This document shows positions 62,648 through 64,000 of a stretch of 64,000 nucleotides of DNA, in pieces. This stretch comes from CADEED01 sp963842515 (GTDB taxonomy: Bacteria; Pseudomonadota; Gammaproteobacteria; Steroidobacterales; Steroidobacteraceae). Under the pieces are notes generated by a model that worked only from the letters and a program-made list of their open reading frames with translations, searched no databases and had not been told where the DNA came from. Positions within the stretch are counted from its first letter, which is position 1, and each line of letters begins with the position of its first letter. The stretch lies in assembly GCA_963842515.1 (NCBI GenBank), contig CAWJGO010000002.1, positions 1,302,001-1,366,000 of the forward strand, read 5' to 3'. The position numbers were made by a program, and so were the translations under genes.

Positions 62648-64000
62648 GTGAATTTGCCCCTCTTCCCACCCGATTCGCCGCGTGCCGCGGGCCCGCCGCG
62701 CGCCGAGCGCGACGTGTACAGCGTCTCGCGGCTCAATAAAGAAGTGCGTCTGCTGCTGGAATCGGGCTTGCCGGTGCTGTGGCTGGAAGGAGAACTGTCG
62801 AACTTCGCCGCGCCTGCTTCAGGGCATTGGTATTTCTCATTGAAGGACAGCGCCGCCCAGGTGCGCTGCGCCATGTGGCGGCAACGCAATACGGCGGTTC
62901 GGTTTCGTCCCAGGGACGGCATGGCGGTGCTGGTCCGGGCGCGCGTCGGCCTGTACGAGCCGCGCGGCGAATACCAGCTGCTGGTGGAGACGCTCGAAGA
63001 AGCAGGCGAAGGCGCGCTCAAACGCGAGTTCGAAAAGCTCAAGGCAAGGCTTGCCGCCGAAGGATTGTTTGCCGTGGAGCGCAAGCGCCCGCTGCCTGCC
63101 GTGCCGCGGCGCATCGGTGTGGTCAGCTCACCGACCGGTGCGGCAATACACGACATATTGAGAGTGTTGCGCGCGCGATTTCCGGCGGCGGCAGTGTTGC
63201 TCTATCCCACCGCTGTGCAGGGCGCGGCGGCAGTTCCCGAAATCGTGCGCGCCATCGAGGCCGCCTCGAGGCGCAAAGAATGCGACGTGCTCATCGTCGC
63301 GCGCGGCGGCGGCTCGCTCGAGGATCTGTGGTGCTTCAACGACGAACGCGTGGCCCGCGCCATTGCCACGTGCGCGGTGCCGACGGTGTCGGGCGTAGGT
63401 CACGAGGTGGACGTGACCATCGCCGATTTCGTCGCCGACGTGCGCGCACCCACCCCTTCGGCCGCGGCACTGGCCACCGTGCCCGACAAACGCTCCTGGC
63501 TGGAAACACTCCTGCAATTCGAGCAACGATTCGCCGGCGCCGTAGGCCGCGTATTGCGCGCGCAGGCGCTCGTGATCGGCGCGCTGGCGCAGCGCCTGCA
63601 GGTCTCGCACCCCGGCGCGAAACTCGCGCAGCATGCGCAGCGGCTCGACGACCTCGAATTGCGCATGCGCCTGGCGCTGCGAGCGGCGGTTTCGGCCAGG
63701 CACCAGCGCCTGGAGACGCTGAGCACGCGGTTGTGGCGCGAGAATCCGCGCCATCGTCTCGAGGAGTTGTGTGCACGCGCCGCGGCATTGCGCCAGCGCA
63801 TGGTCAGCGCCTTCAACGGCCAGCTGAACACGCTCGAGCAGCGGCTCGCGATCGCCGCGCGCACACTCGACGCGGTGAGTCCGCTGGCCACGCTGGGCCG
63901 GGGCTTCGCAGTGGTCACTCGCGCGGATGGCGCGCTGCTGCGTGATGCGGCCCAGGCGCCCATCGGCACGGCAATCGAAGCGCGCCTGGCGCGTGGCCGG
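62648..64000 (+). CDS. xseA: Exodeoxyribonuclease VII large subunit, 3' end beyond the window
   Basis: 451 codons are visible from GTG 62648 with no stop before the window edge; the E. coli protein has about 456, so only a short tail is missing. With XseB it degrades single-stranded DNA. The N-terminal OB-fold domain starts 'VYSVSRLNKEVRLLLESGLP' with 'WLEGELSNFAAPASGHWYFS'. The catalytic domain has 'RRIGVVSSPTGAAIHDIL', 'VLIVARGGGSLEDLWCFNDE' and 'VSGVGHEVDVTIADFVADVR'. Long coiled-coil helices lead to 'LATLGRGFAVVTRADG'. TTG 62654 is an alternative start. It is divergent from guaB, as in E. coli, with the palindromic element between them. Confidence 0.95.
   Translation, partial: MNLPLFPPDSPRAAGPPRAERDVYSVSRLNKEVRLLLESGLPVLWLEGELSNFAAPASGHWYFSLKDSAAQVRCAMWRQRNTAVRFRPRDGMAVLVRARVGLYEPRGEYQLLVETLEEAGEGALKREFEKLKARLAAEGLFAVERKRPLPAVPRRIGVVSSPTGAAIHDILRVLRARFPAAAVLLYPTAVQGAAAVPEIVRAIEAASRRKECDVLIVARGGGSLEDLWCFNDERVARAIATCAVPTVSGVGHEVDVTIADFVADVRAPTPSAAALATVPDKRSWLETLLQFEQRFAGAVGRVLRAQALVIGALAQRLQVSHPGAKLAQHAQRLDDLELRMRLALRAAVSARHQRLETLSTRLWRENPRHRLEELCARAAALRQRMVSAFNGQLNTLEQRLAIAARTLDAVSPLATLGRGFAVVTRADGALLRDAAQAPIGTAIEARLARGR

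Noticed and set aside
62779..63945. Plus-strand frame of 388 codons overlapping xseA
   Set aside because: It is Arg/Ala-rich without motifs. The true xseA frame starts at GTG 62648 and shows all conserved segments.

Overview
The window is GC-rich, densely coding bacterial chromosome. Gene content and order point to a gammaproteobacterium, probably in the Nevskiales/Steroidobacterales/Xanthomonadales neighbourhood (inference). The evidence is ispA-dxs-folE2, the glyA-nrdR-ribD-ribE-ribB-ribH-nusB-thiL operon, divergent guaBA/xseA, a DUF1820 protein, two TonB-dependent receptors and a very large single-chain PurL. No rRNA, CRISPR array, integrase or intact insertion sequence was seen. One tRNA gene, tRNA-Ser(CGA), is present.

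Layout. 1-3.5 kb: isoprenoid genes ispA (partial) and dxs, then folE2. 3.7-8.0 kb: four exported proteins in a row (cupredoxin, beta-barrel, ModA-like binding protein, OprP-like porin), tightly spaced and with no ABC transporter; this is the most system-like unexplained cluster. 8.0-9.4 kb: a Ser/Thr kinase fused to a cyclic-nucleotide-binding domain. 9.5-16.2 kb (minus strand): the riboflavin/nusB/thiL operon led by glyA and nrdR; its RibB carries a C-terminal GTP-cyclohydrolase-II-like domain that lacks the zinc cysteines. 16.3-19.8 kb: HDAC-family deacetylase, EttA and a DUF4145-like protein. 19.8-23.7 kb: purL.

23.9-29.6 kb (minus strand): a type I secretion operon (ABC exporter, HlyD adaptor, RTX-like substrate). 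The substrate gene is split by a one-base insertion that can be read directly against an internal near-identical repeat. 29.7-34.1 kb: DUF1820, an orphan T6SS-type FHA protein, a small acidic protein, a DGPF/YCII protein with an ECF42-type sigma factor that seems to start at CTG, and Ogt. 34.1-34.6 kb: tRNA-Ser with a perfect 115-bp direct repeat that duplicates its 3' end. 34.6-40.6 kb: lytic transglycosylase, tandem DUF1080 protein, YceI, TadA, a response regulator whose HisKA-like segment has lost its histidine, DUF72 and an EamA transporter.

40.9-44.8 kb: a 1265-residue TonB-dependent receptor ending at a clear intrinsic terminator. 44.9-52 kb: mixed accessory genes (YjbR remnant, barrel protein, prolyl-4-hydroxylase-like oxygenase, DsbA-like lipoprotein with an exported amidohydrolase, VOC protein, TPR-sulfotransferase, aldo/keto reductase, tiny membrane protein). 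52-58.4 kb: a second TonB-dependent receptor divergent from a CadC-like transmembrane TPR regulator, followed by a large lipoprotein and a small secreted protein. 58.5-64 kb: a DUF6644/DUF6152-like pair, guaA, guaB and xseA (cut by the window edge). A nested palindromic element fills nearly the whole guaB/xseA intergenic region.

Coordinates come from hand reading. Family names rest on motif recognition, not on database searches.
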